This document shows positions 12,160 through 23,461 of a stretch of DNA of 64,000 nucleotides, piece by piece. The DNA is from Siphonodentalium dalli (lineage: Eukaryota; Mollusca; Scaphopoda; Gadilida; Siphonodentaliidae), in assembly GCA_032622095.1 (NCBI GenBank), contig CP136063.1:178477956-178541955 (forward strand), given 5' to 3'. The position numbers and the translations under genes were made by a program. The stretch's first letter is position 1. The number at the start of each line of letters is the position of its first letter. The notes beneath the pieces are model-generated. The model searched no databases, had not been told where the DNA came from, and was given only the letters and a program-made list of their open reading frames with translations.

Positions 12160-12265
12160 ACAATAACTTGAGGAGTTTGGAGTTTGGGTTTGGGAAGATC
12201 CCCCCCGGGAAGATTTGAAAGGGCTGTAAGCCCTCTCCTACAACCCACGGTTGAGTGATATAGTG
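12160..12265 (+). repeat. Dispersed repeat shared with 6975-7040
   Basis: GGGAAGATTTGAAAGGGCTG, AAGCCCTCTCCTACAACCCA resemble GGGAGAATTTGGAAGGGCAG and TGTCCTCCCCCACGACCCA inside the 1.9 kb foldback element. Both follow a GGGATT/GGTTTGGG stretch. Confidence 0.55.
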
Positions 12266-12896
12266 CCGCTGAAGAGCGTTTGTTGAGTTTGGTTGTGTGT
12301 GTTTTCTAGTCATTGGATGCTTGCCTGTGCGGTATGGGTTACATGCCACCCTAGCAGGAAGCGAAGCCCCCCCCCATTCCAAAAGCGGACCAGCGAGAAG
12401 ACTTACCTTGTTTGTAATACGAGTTCTGTGTGTTTAACTTAGTTTATATCTTTTTAGTTAGTGGTTTGTTGTGAACTAGTGTCCATGTTAGTGCATGCAT
12501 GAACTCCGTTGCCTTAGTCTGTTGTATTCAGGGCTTATACGACGGGCTCAAATCTAGGAAGGGTGTGCAATGCCGGCCGGTTGACTTAAGGTCGGTCGGG
12601 GCTCCCCAACTATCGGTGGTGCAATGCCCGCCTTCCACTCCTGTGTGAGTCTCAGAACCCGTTGACCTGATTGTGTTGTGATGCGCAGATGAGGAAGCAG
12701 CTGAGGCCAGACTGTTGGTGGTATGTCTCTGAAGGTGGTTGGGTACCGAGTGTTTTCGCTAGTAGTTATGTCTTCATGTGCACACGGGTGTGGTTGAAAG
12801 CATGTGTTTAAATTTGTGTGTGTGATTGTAAGTGAGTTTGAGGGAGATTATGATTGATAGCTTGTACTGCGGCTTGTACAACTTTCACAATCGATG
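12266..12896. other. GC-richer stretch, no gene seen; may include LTR sequence
   Basis: TG-rich plus strand (GTGTGTTTAAATTTGTGTGTG near 12800, quoted in part). It adjoins the gypsy LTR edge and could be LTR or flank; no second LTR copy exists here to test this. Confidence 0.4.
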
Positions 12897-12999
12897 TATT
12901 AAAAGATAGTACCCGGATGTTCCATTTCCTCACAGGAGGTGGCACAGTATAAAATATGATATATGATGATGGACATATCATTACATCTCCCCTTTTTTC
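12897..12999 (-). repeat. Polypurine tract and 3' LTR edge of the Ty3/gypsy element
   Basis: On the minus strand GAAAAAAGGGGAGA (12999-12986) is a polypurine tract directly followed by TGTAATGATATGTCC, a TG-starting LTR end, correctly placed downstream of integrase. A TATA-like TATTTTATA follows inside the LTR. The outer LTR end is not certain (about 12900 or further left), and no second LTR was found to the right. Confidence 0.6.
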
Positions 13000-13329
13000 A
13001 TGAACATATAATTCATATTATATTATATGCATATTTAATCCTAAATTCATTATTATGACTGGTTTGCGATCTCTTTGTGACCTTCTTAATTGTGATAGAT
13101 TTTGTAGAGTTGATTTTACAACTGGTGAGTCGTGACATAGATAGATCACTGCTATATGAATTCAGAAGTTCTCTTTGAGAATTATGGTACATATTCTGGT
13201 GTAACATTAGACTTAGAATTTGATTCTAACTTATGAATACCATAATTTTCATTGTAAGTATGGGTGGTTTAGGTATGTTGTATACTTCTGGTGACAACGT
13301 GTAATTTTCTAATGTTTTTTAGCAAATCT

Positions 13330-14175
13330 CTCCTATCGCCCCTGTAAGGGTTGTCCAAGTTCCGATAGAACTCTATAATATCGATCTGACACTTGTCCAA
13401 GAGCTCTAGCTCTAGTGTCCCAAGTATTAATTACCCTTACCAACTTGATTCGTACAGTATCACCAGGTTTGAGTTCAGGTAATTCTTTGGAAACATAATT
13501 GACTTTTCTTTTCCCTTTTAACACATTTAGTTTCCCATGAATAACTTCGCATTTGTTATCTAGTCCTCACATGTCTGCCCATTAACACTTGTGCAGGAGC
13601 CTTTCCACACTCTAATGGAGCTGCTCTGTACTGAAGCAGTGCAAGATATGGATCTTCATTTTGATGCTTGGCTTTCTTAAGCAAATTCTTAAGAATGTTG
13701 ACGCCAATGTCAGCCTTACGATTACCCTGTGAGTAGTATGGATTTGAAGTAGTTTGCCTAAATTAATATTCACAAATTCATGAAGTCATGCTGGTGAAAT
13801 AGGAAGCGTTACCGCTGCGAATAACCTTAGGAATTCCGTGCCTTCCAAAATGGACTTCAAATGTTGAATAATACATTCACTAATATTCAGAAGAGCAAAT
13901 TCGGGATAATTACTGAAATAACATATCACAACCAAATAATCTTTTCCTTCCAAAGTGAAAAGATCTATACAAACATTTCCCAATGTTCAATTTCAGATTC
14001 GTCAATTGACAAACTCTATTTAAAGTGAGACTTGGTATATTTGACATACTTCACAAGATTTGACCAACTTGGTTAATATCTTGGATAATTCCTGGCCAAT
14101 TTGTCACAGTTCTGGCCAGTGTTTTACACTTTTCTATTCATAAGTGACCAGCATGAATTCTACCTAGCATTCCAT
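13330..14175 (-). pseudogene. Integrase remnant of the Ty3/gypsy element
   Basis: From about 14175 the minus strand shows an HHCC zinc-finger pattern (GRIHAGHL, then KSCEVCQ, with frame changes). At 13983-13786 lies the core start (CIDLFTLEGKDYLVVICYFS), the normal first catalytic Asp region DLF. At 13524-13333 the piece reads LPELKPGDTVRIK and SDRYYRVLSELGQPL, the SH3-like C-terminal region. Stops and shifts lie between them. Confidence 0.8.
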
Positions 14176-14409
14176 TCCTCGTTGCTGATGGAATGACAAA
14201 TCTAGATCCTTTCCTAAAAATTCCATTGAGAACACACAATTCCTCTTGTATATCTTGAAATTCAACGAACATTCTTTGACCATTCTTTATGTATATACAT
14301 AATCACATTTTGGAAAACCTTATCTTCCGCAGTTTCATGTTGAATCTTACACAATTCTATGTCAGACACTCGTAAATTCGTTACAACATGTCAATATGCA
14401 AATGTATTT

Positions 14410-14900
14410 CTACATCAATATTTGAAACTTCATCAGATTTAAATCTTGAAAGAGCATCTGCAATAGCCAAAAAATTCCAGGAGTAAATGTAACAATATAA
14501 GGATATTTTTGCAACATAATCATTACTCTCTGAATCCTAGGAGTCATGTCATTCAAATTCTTTTTTGAAATTGCCACTAAAGGTTTGTGGTCTGTTTCCA
14601 ACAGCACTGTTGAAAGTATATATATATAGCTATGAAACTTCTCACTTCCATAAACCATGCATACACAATCTTTCTCAACAGTTAGGGGATAGTTACACTC
14701 AGAATAAATATGAGATCTCGCAGCATAGGCTACTGGATTCCAAATGCCATTACTATGTTGCAGCAAAACTGACATAATTCGATCTTTGATACTGTCCGAA
14801 GAAATCTTGGTAGGCTTACTGATTAAAATATGCTAAAGCTGGTTTAGTAGTCAAAGCATTTTTAATATCTACAAACTCTGCTTCATGAGCAGAATCCCAT
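14410..14900 (-). pseudogene. RT-connection and RNase H remnant
   Basis: The largest open piece (14410-14775, 121 codons) matches the Ty3/gypsy RNase H/connection: PVAYAARSHIYSECNYP, VEKDCVCMVYGSEKFHSY and ETDHKPLVAISKKNLNDM, followed by PRIQRVMIMLQKYPYIV. Upstream (to 14900) the translation gives SVEWSWDSAHEAEF and TTKPALAYFNQ, the connection-domain landmark. The end motif usually reading ADALSR is degraded. A stop separates the two parts. Confidence 0.85.
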
Positions 14901-14931
14901 GACCATTCAACTGATTTCTGTATAAGTTTTA

Positions 14932-15350
14932 TCAGTTCTGATTAAAATCATACTCAGACGCTTCAGGTAAGGGGTCCATTACTACAAGCGGGAATTACGT
15001 AATTGCCAGCCAATCGCAATGTCATCAGTAAAGCGATGTAACCAATCAGGTGATAGTCGCATGGAATATCCAAGACATGGGGAATTCCTTCAGCCAGCGT
15101 GATTCCAGTAAACCCCGCCCATTAGCTAAACATAGCGGAAGAATTTTTCACACAGCGTTTACAAAATTAGTTTACGACATCCAATTAAACACTAGCTGAA
15201 AGGCGTATATAAAAAGTCCAGAATTGACCAATATTACTAGCTAACATGTCCAATAGAATTGAATATCAAAAATATCAACATTTAGTACCGAGAAATCTGA
15301 TGTGGATTTCGCTTTTGGATTTGGCTTAATATGATTTTAATCAGAACTGA
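14932..15350. mobile_element. 0.42 kb inverted-repeat insertion in the gypsy RT
   Basis: A perfect 21 bp inverted repeat bounds it: TCAGTTCTGATTAAAATCAT.. at 14932-14952 and its complement at 15330-15350. The flanks resume RT-connection coding sequence on both sides, so this is a later insertion. Flanks share AGTTTT (..AAGTTTTA / AGTTTTC..), a possible 6 bp target duplication. The interior has no open frame of note. Confidence 0.65.
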
Positions 15351-15399
15351 AGTTTTCTCATTGAGCTAACAACACAAACTGATACATTTGCTACAAATT

Positions 15400-16030
15400 T
15401 ACCCACATAATTGACAATCCTAGGAAATCTTGCAAATCTTGTTTATTCTTAGGTGATTCCAATTTAAAAAGTGTGTCATTCTTAGATTTAAACGGCTTTA
15501 AGCCATCAGATGTCAACACTTCACCTAAAATTTCATTATCACAAAACTTACATTTTGCCTAATTCGATTTGACACGACTTGTGTGTAATCTCTCAAGAAC
15601 TTTGAGCAAGTTTTGGTCCTGTTCTAACTGGGTATTATCAAATCAAATCATCTATGGAAATTTCACACCTTCTATCCCCTCCAAACAGATTCCATTGCTC
15701 TATGGAATACTTCGGAACTTGAGACAATACCAAATGGACGTCCCCGATAGACATATTTACCAAATGGAGTATTGAAAGTTGTTAAATTAATAGTTTCATG
15801 CTATTTTATACTCAAAAAATCTTGTGATGAATCCAATTTGCTAAACAATTTAGCATTTGAAATTTATGCAATTATGTCATCTTAGGAATCACACAATGTT
15901 CCCTGATTATGCAAAAGTTTAAATCCTTTGGGTCAATGCAAATTCTAAGAGAATTATTAGGTTTTCGAGTAACAACCATTGAATTGACCCAGTCAGTTTG
16001 TCCAGTTACTGAATAATACCCCATTGCATT
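15400..16030 (-). pseudogene. Reverse transcriptase remnant of the Ty3/gypsy element
   Basis: On the minus strand from about 16003 the conceptual translation gives TDWVNSMVVTRKP, LRICIDPKDLN and IIREHCVIPK, the fingers motifs of Ty3/gypsy RT. From about 15785 it gives FNTPFGKYVYRGRPFGI, and near 15655 SIDDLI at the place of the catalytic YVDD box; then the CKFCDNEILGEVLT and KQDLQDFLG motifs of the thumb. Stops (for example after WRG and inside the box region) and frame changes separate these blocks. Non-functional. Confidence 0.85.
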
Positions 16031-16100
16031 ATTTACAACAATAAACTTTACTGGAAATTATTTGTTCTTTATCTTTAAATTTAACACACAACTACCTCTA

Positions 16101-17181
16101 TGTGGGAGTTTCAGTTTAAACAGTTATTTACAATCTTGGTGGAGCATTTGATGACTAGACAACCAGGGTCCACGCTGGCCCGAAATTTACTTTTGCCAAA
16201 TATTTTACCAAATGAAAATAAATAGTTTCTATGTCATTGTGTCTTTTATTTTGATTATATCGACAATCGCTGCTTGAGCGACCTTTTTATCGATAGTAAA
16301 ACAGTTCATTATTAATAATTCTCGCCTCTATACTTGGGTTTATCATAGAACAATAAACCAACAACATTACAATGATATCAAATTAACTGCATCTTGATAG
16401 AGTCATGAACGAGTTTCCTGCAATGAGTGCTATTGGTTGACAAATATTATTAAGCATTCTTGAAGAACCAAAAGTGACTTGCCAAAATTTTTGCCAAATG
16501 AAAATATGTTTTGCCAAATGTGAATTATTTTTTGCAATAGGCATATGGCAGCGCGAACCATGTAGACAGCATCCGTTGCGCTGGAAATGTTCTGCTTTGT
16601 GTCCAGATCCAACTTGAACCTTCCTATCTTCAGCTGACTGATTTTGTTCTCCTCGATTAGTCTTCATTTATGTTTTCTATTCCTGATTTCTGACCTATCT
16701 ATATATACAGATATATTCATATATGCCAGAGCTTCTATAGCATTTCGGTTCTCATTGTCATATGTCTTATCTGTACCATTCAGTGTAGCATTAAATATGT
16801 CGTCGGGAGTAGTCAGTACAGTAGTAGTAGTCATTACCAGCAACCGCCAGTTCATCAGTTGAGACATGCTCCCTTTCCTATGTTTTTGATGAGTCTGTAT
16901 TTAGAACAACTGGCACTCATATTCATTTGCGTCCATGATATTTACCTCTGCATCTGTATCTGTTGCTGCTTCTATGCGTTGTAATCTGCTCAAGTCTTTC
17001 CTAGCTATCTTTCTCTCCTGAATGCTCTTGAAGACATAGAATATCTATCTCGTGTAGTAATTTGTTGACATGTTATCTGCTTTTTACTTCATGTGTGTTA
17101 AACGAAGTAATTTTCAGTCAGTGATGTTGGATACTGTTCGCATCTTCTGTAATCAGTGCATATCACGACTTATGTGGTAAA
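16101..17181. other. No gene seen
   Basis: Contains TTGCCAAATG motifs (16188-16215, 16480-16515) also found at about 26810-26870 (CATTTGGCTAA); both lie near a GCGCGAAC. A short dispersed repeat is possible. Confidence 0.4.
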
Positions 17182-17763
17182 ATGTCAAAATCGTTCTACT
17201 CATTGCTGTATAATCATTACACAAACGGTATATTCTTTTCACCGTTGATTTACGCAGTCAAAGGAATAATTGATTGTTTCGGGGTGTCTCATGTTTGGGC
17301 GAACCAATATTCACTTATCAACACGATGTGCATTCTCAAGGATGTCACAAGAATGTTAAGAGATCAGTTTATACAAGGGTGGCACATCGATATATCACTT
17401 TCCAGAAAGGGCATGTTTTATTCATTGATTAAGACAGAATTCACTTTCGAAAACTGCCTGAATTCTAGCAATCAAAATAACGTATTCACTTTGGCTAGAT
17501 TCAGAACCAGAAATCATAAACTGCCAGTAGAATCGGGAAGTTGGAATAACGTTCCGAGAGAGCAGCGTGTATTATGTACCTTGTGCAATCTGAATACAAA
17601 CGGCGATGAAATACACTACCTGATGATTGCACAATCGTCTCCGATTTGAGGGAATCATTATTTCCTGTCTTTTCGAAAAGTACATACAGTCTTGGTAAAT
17701 TGAAAATGCTTTTAGGGAGCACAAGACCATCTGTTTTAAAGAAAACGTGCAAAATGATCAAAT
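17182..17763 (+). pseudogene. LINE ORF2 C-terminal fragment, frameshifted
   Basis: The 155-codon frame (17182-17649) has the C-terminal end of a non-LTR retrotransposon polyprotein: RFRTRNHKLPVESGSWNNV, then the zinc knuckle CTLCNLNTNGDEIHYL. A frameshift near 17632 breaks the knuckle, and a second frame carries on (SDLRESLFPVFSKSTYSLGK ... KKTCKMIK) to a stop at 17763. Endonuclease and RT motifs are absent: a 5'-truncated copy. The 3' UTR probably runs on to about 18040 (CCATGTACATTGGCTGG at about 18007). Confidence 0.8.
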
Positions 17764-19711
17764 AGATCCAAACTTCTCCAGGTTAAATCGGGTAGAGCTT
17801 CCACCTCACATGGCGGCAGCCTGTAAGCTGCCTTAACACATTTTCTATTCTTATTTGTCAAGCCCCGTGTCACGTTCTGATGGCAACATTAACTTTAATA
17901 TGATTAATTAACTAATTACGTTAACCATCGTCCATTACGTTAACCATCGTCCATCTGTACTTGACACGGGGCAGGTATTGTTTTTATGTGTTCCGTTGTC
18001 TCCGTACCATGTACATTGGCTGGGAGAATCAAGTGTATTAACTGGCCCGGCATCCGCCCAGCTGGGGTGGGTGGGGGAGGGGGCTTTGAAGATATTGCAG
18101 GCGGCGATGCCCTAGTGATAATTTTGGCGCCCGTCGTAACCGCTGAAACAACACGGATCTAGATCTCAGTTATCATCTCACCGTACTCTGTTGTTGCAAT
18201 TCACCAAGTTTATCCAGATCACCGGACATAATACCATAATCGTTACAAAAATATCTGCATTATATTCTCAACGATCATTTGGTGTTTCGTTTATATTGGT
18301 GGTATGGCACGTGTTTCCCCGCGGAGGCATACGGGCTGATGGCGCGGAAGTTTTTGTCTATGAATGCGTTTATGCAGTTATGTAACTTTAGAATTTCATA
18401 GATTAGTTAGTTACAACGTAAATCTATATGCATTACATAGTATTCATCGACGGCCCTGTCCAATACAACGCACATCTCTGGAAATTAAACGTATTATTGC
18501 CAAAGAAAGTTCTCAAAGAATCCCACACTATAGGTGTACTCGTGGGAATTAACTATCGGAGTCTCGGAACTGATGGTTGGCGGAGTTGTCGGATTCTGAC
18601 AGCGGATAATCTTCATTTCTGATAGTCTGATATGCTTACATAGTTTAACAGCCATGATTCACAATCAAATATTATATAACTTGCCGCTTCCATGACTGGG
18701 ATATAAACTCCTCAACATAAGTAAGTCCCCTTGACATATTGCATTATATCTCAATAATTCCCAGACTGATTGTCTGGAAGATTTGCATCCACGATCAGCA
18801 GCATAAGTCTGATGATTTGAGATAATGTTGACTCAGATGAGTGCTTGCATGCTTGAGCGAGGAATGTTTGTGTGGAGGTAGTGCTGAGTTCGAAAATCAC
18901 AAAACCGTTATGACGACACAAAACTCATTTAAAGATTCGGATGGCCTTCGCGATGGGTATTGCTGTTTAAAAAACACTTTGTATGTGCTGCATATAAACA
19001 CATGCTCTGTTCACACAAAGTGTGTTTTGTGAGTGATGTCGCATTCATAATATCATTATACTATGCTACTGGTATATTCTGGAGGAAATTCATAATTTGG
19101 TAACTTTAATTTCTGAAGTATAACCTTCACTGGGCAACCAAGGCCATCCATGCATTGAACGACGCAAGTGAAAAACAAAAAGCTCTGCATATAACCGCAT
19201 GCCATAACCAGGAGTCAAAGTTTTAGGCAAAACTTTGATGCAATGTACCCTCATTATAATGTATGGACTATAGACATACATACATGGCTGCCAATTCCCT
19301 TGCGGTAGCTGAGCATGCATTGTCGACTTTTATTATCATTACACACTATTTTGTAGACTGCTCACTCGGTCCCTCTGGTTTCAGGTACCAAGTTACCAAG
19401 GAGAGGTCCATGTGTCGTCAAATGAGAATTCTGACATTGGAACATGACCAAATGTCCAGCATACGTGCACATGTTACCTTATAATGAATCCAGTGATTTT
19501 TGGAAAGTCGACACTTCCCATGCAATTGGTCTTTATTCAAGCGTGTTGCCATTCACAAAATCATTAGTTATAAGATATTATGGTCACATACCGGATTATC
19601 TTCCCAAAGTTTCATGGCATTCTAATTATCACATCTGAAGTGATCATCGAAAATATCAGGGGCGGGACTTACTTTTTTGGAGTTGTTTAATTAGCTGTGA
19701 CGCCAACAAAT
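17764..19711. other. LINE 3' UTR then unique sequence, no gene seen
   Basis: 17865-17975 has GTCAAGCCCCGTGTCA and its near complement TTGACACGGGGC around a doubled ACGTTAACCATCGTCCAT. A small hairpin (AAAACACTTTGT / ACAAAGTGTGTTTT) lies at about 18971-19030. Short frames to 19638 have no recognisable product. Confidence 0.5.
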
Positions 19712-20628
19712 TTAAAGATGGTCTATCTCAACCTAAATACGTGTTATATATAGTTTCCATGGTATAAACTTATAGATATGAGTCGAATACACCTGTCCGG
19801 AAACTCTTCTGTCAATTAAAGGCACGTGTGGCCTTAATTGTCGAAAATATTCATATTTGTTCCAAACACTGTAAACAGAAAAACATTAAAACGCATACAG
19901 TTCCGTTCATATATACCATGACCATCGCGTAAACAGCATGTTATCATAAAGACCTACTATATTTTACCTAAGCAAGAGCCTCATTGGGTTACAGAGGACA
20001 GCACAATGCTGCTGGCTAATCACACACACATGGCATAAACGCTCTTTATTAGTTCCATATCCGGAATTCACCAACAAAGAACGCTCTTTATGTTTACCAT
20101 CATAATATAAACAAACACCAGAAAAGTTACTTTTTTATGCTTTTGTTTACATAACAATGGTTAAACATGTGAGAATAACATACTGTTTATGCGATATTTC
20201 TTATTTATATACGGACAAAGTCTGTCTACATTTTGATGTTCTTTCTGTTTGTGGCGGTTTTTGACGGGTGGAAATATTTTCACAGGATACCCACCGCCAA
20301 GGCCAACCGTACCTTTAATATTGATTTTATATCGATACATTCTTATATAATTCGGTAATCAATTGGGACATTTTTTCGTTACTATTTTTAGAACAGACCG
20401 TCGTGAAACTTTTAGTCGATCTCAGATTGAGATATAGTTCTCCCGCTTGCTACGCTCCGAACGTTTAGCGAGCCGTAACATGTCCAAAATATGTTTATGT
20501 ACTATACCCGAAAGTGCGAAATAAAATCAATATTAATTGATAGAAGGGTTTCCGGACAGGGGGCATCGATTGGTATTTATTATTCTATAACACTATAAAA
20601 CTTATAGGAATAGATAGACCACGTTTAA
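19712..20628. mobile_element. TTAA MITE (TTAAAGATGG family) carrying a nested insertion
   Basis: Ends TTAAAGATGGTCTATCT and its near complement AGATAGACCACGTTTAA, TTAA at both edges. Internal inverted segments (CCTGTCCGGAAA.. / ..TTTCCGGACAGG) match those of the copy at 41911-42438. Without the inserted 503 bp unit (19816-20318) it would be about 418 bp. Confidence 0.8.
19816..20318 (-). mobile_element. 503 bp TTAA MITE, copy 1 (inverted, nested)
   Basis: Same unit as at 38015 and 38876 but in reverse orientation: begins TTAAAGGCACGTGTGGCC and ends GGCCAACCGTACCTTTAA, with TTAA edges. It contains the paired AATAAAGAGCGTTTAT module (20033-20091, reversed). Inserted exactly at a TTAA of the surrounding MITE. 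Confidence 0.85.
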
Positions 20629-21597
20629 CGTCAAACAAGAGTAGACTTTGTGGTCGAATGAAAAAATCACCACATACCGGCTATACAGGTAATTACCAAT
20701 CAGGAACCTGCGGATACAAGAAGCATTGATGTGAGGTATGATTGATTAGCTTTCAATGATATCGCGTAAAATTTGATTATATTGTTTTGTTGCAGCAGGA
20801 GCTGTGTGATCGATTGACATATTCCGATTAATCCGAGCAGACATATTATGTAGAGAAACTCGAGACAGACGACATATAACACATTATGGAAGCTGCGCCC
20901 CTCAAGGTTGGTATCTTTTCTCATCTTGAATCAATGAGTTTCAGTTAGGTCGGGTATTTAATTAAAGCCCGATGGTGGTAATTACTCCGATCTAACCGCG
21001 AATTACTGCGCAGAATATTAGCAATCGATGACCATATCCTGTTTGTCACCGTTGGGGTTCTCTTTTCGCAGGCCGGTCCGGAAACCAACTTAAGCTAGCC
21101 ATCATTACCATTAAGCTCTTTTTTTATTATAAGATGAAAAGAATTTAAGAAAAGTGGTGGACTGGGGCGAATATTCTGAAAGGAAATTATCAGGGCAACC
21201 AGTTCATGGGCGATTACTCTAGTAGCTCAATTAAACATACACCGATATGCACGTTTGTTAATTTTCTCGACCAGTATAGAGTTTATCGCCGCCCTGGCTT
21301 TATACGTTTGTAAAAAGCTCAAATTAATTTGTTATATCTACCAAGAACCTATATTCATGGATGGTTAATGAATAACCTCATTCTTGGTGACACAAGGCAT
21401 GTTTTTCAAAGAGTTGACCCACATATAAAGTGTCAAGGAAAAAATCAAGTTATCTCTATATATATACCCTTTGTCGATCACGACTGCTAGTCAAGTCGAT
21501 TCTTGTCTAAAACAAGTAGGACATATTATGACTACGAACAAACATGTGCCGAGTGACCTGTATCGGGACCATTGTGGAACAAGTTGCCGCTCTTAAT
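20629..21597. other. No gene seen
   Basis: Unique AT-rich sequence between two TTAA MITEs. Confidence 0.5.
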
Positions 21598-22060
21598 TTA
21601 AAGGTACTCAATCCGATCAGACTGTTCCCATACTATCAAGATACAACAACAACAACATTTCCTAAAAATAAGCTTTAATCATCAGAATCGATTTATTGCA
21701 ACACAATAATTCTCACCACTGTCAACTATGGTATCAAATTTCCCAAAACTTGTTATTTATCAACATTTTATTCAACAAAACAATGGCCGTATTATCACTA
21801 AAGTATCACGAAATTTGACCGTATTACCACTTGATTTAGAGTTATCCGTCCGCAATTTTGTCCGAGACCCTCCGTTTGACCACGTGTATCTGGGCCACAT
21901 ATTATTACACATCTCGAGAAATAACAAATTTCAAAAATCGATATCTGATCACTCTGAGCTTTTATGTGTGGGTTCCTCGACTCGAATCAAATATTGTTTT
22001 TACCCCCGAAGCCAAAGAAATAGTAATTTAGGAGAGTCTGATCGGATTGAATACCTTTAA
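21598..22060. mobile_element. TTAA MITE, 463 bp
   Basis: TTAAAGGTACTCAATCCGATCAGACT-type end at 21598 and its near-perfect complement AGTCTGATCGGATTGAATACC.. ending TTAA at 22060. A 110-codon frame inside ends within the right terminal repeat and is taken as chance. (CAA)n near 21645. Confidence 0.85.
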
Positions 22061-22200
22061 GTATTGCGTTATTCAGTGTGACTGTACTTGGAAAATAATT
22101 AAGATTCATTGATGATACTCTCGATCGACCACTAGATCCGTGCATAATGATTCACCACGCTTGAATAAACTTCCCATACAGACTGGTTCATATCATGAAG

Positions 22201-22465
22201 TTAACCCTTTCTACAACTAATGAATTTTCCCACTCAGTTATAAAAGTATACATTGGAATGGTCTAGTATTTATTTGGAGGGCGTTCAGGAAAAATGAGCA
22301 GACGACAAACAGACAAAAATTGCTGAATGATTCATATTCATTGGTGGACATTTTTCAGATAATAAGTTCAATAAACGACCTATGGTCGTTTTTTTTTTTA
22401 ACTTATTATCTGAAAATTGCAAATATAACTACTCGTCAATAAGTATTATGTGTAAAAAGGGTTAA
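22201..22465. mobile_element. TTAACCCTTT-type MITE, 265 bp
   Basis: TTAACCCTTTCTACAACTAA at the left, GTGTAAAAAGGGTTAA at the right, TTAA edges. An internal hairpin CAGATAATAAGTTCAATAAACGACC / GGTCG..AACTTATTATCTG spans about 22356-22422 (arms shown in part). Confidence 0.8.
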
Positions 22466-22674
22466 GGAGATTGTGGCCCAACAAATGCAGTTATAACCGG
22501 TCACGCGAGTCTGTCTAAATGCCCACTGCAGTGCATTTTTGGTTCTAAGACACAAACGATCGGTCCCAAAACACATCCGGTGCCATCTCCGAGTAAACGC
22601 GATCCACAGGCATGTCATACATGTAGGTATTATATATAAGACTACATCTGTTTTCTTTGAATCGATTCACCACA

Positions 22675-23364
22675 AATGTTAAAGAAAGACTAGAAGATGT
22701 TTTTATTCAAGAATGGAGAGGCACCATATCAATATCAAATATATGTGCATTCTATCGAATTGTTAAGATAAAGTTCGGTCGTGAGACATATATATATATC
22801 GAGTATATATATATACAATAACTTAGTAACCACCATGTTACGGTTCAGGAGCAGAAATCACTACTTAAATCGGGATCCTGTGTAGGTTCAGATTACTCAG
22901 ACAGAAAGTGTACTTTATGTAATTTAAAAATCGGTGATTAATTGCATGTAATTTTTAAAATGCCCTGCACTACAGACTCTACGAGAGAGGTATATAAAGC
23001 CGTACTTCTACCGAAAACCGAATATCATTAAACTGAATGAACTACTCAATTCGGGAAAGGGGAAGAAAACACAAAATCTTTCACTGTCCATTAAAGGGTT
23101 ATGCCATTCTTCAGGCTCTCCTGGTGCATTCTATAACCGCACACGTTAGGACACCACCATGGGTTGTTGAATTAAATAATTGTTGATTTAAATAATTTCA
23201 CTATATATTGTGTATTATCTTGCACAGAATAATCACTCCAAAAAAAAAATCCTCATGCATCGCACACTATATACTATATATGTATTATTATTTTGTAATT
23301 ATCCACATACTCTGTAATATCCAACATGATGAACAGTAATTAAATTGAAGTGAATTGAATTGTT
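22675..23364 (+). pseudogene. LINE 3' fragment, heavily decayed, with AATTGA-type tail
   Basis: Conceptual translation from 22675 gives NVKERLEDVFIQEWRG and, in shifted frames, TMLRFRSRNHYLNRDP and DRKCTLCNLKIGD, the same C-terminal region as the copy at 17182. Stops and an AT dinucleotide expansion (22787-22814) break it. The 3' end is probably the ATTAAATTGAAGTGAATTG run at 23340-23364, which looks like the short-repeat tail of such LINEs. It lies just left of the Mutator-like element. Confidence 0.65.
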
Positions 23365-23461
23365 AGGCTAACAAGCAGTCGCGCATCGAGAACACTGTCA
23401 TATGTGTCTGTAGGCGATTTGAACTTTCGCCGTGAAAACGATAAAGTTGATGGAATAAACG

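Larger units (their letters stand above)
12986..16100 (-). pseudogene. Decayed Ty3/gypsy retrotransposon pol
   Basis: Read on the minus strand, the segment carries the pol order of Ty3/gypsy elements: reverse transcriptase (about 16030 to 15400), RT connection and RNase H (14900 to 14410), integrase zinc finger, core and C-terminal region (14175 to 13330), then a polypurine tract and LTR edge. All parts are broken by stops and frameshifts, so no enzyme can be made. A 0.42 kb inverted-repeat insertion (14932-15350) sits in the RT-RNase H connection. The 5' LTR, gag and protease are not recognisable to the right of 16100; the copy appears truncated or too diverged there. Confidence 0.85.

Noticed and set aside
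21728-22060. 110-codon plus-strand frame
   Set aside because: Contained in a 463 bp TTAA MITE and ending in its terminal repeat.
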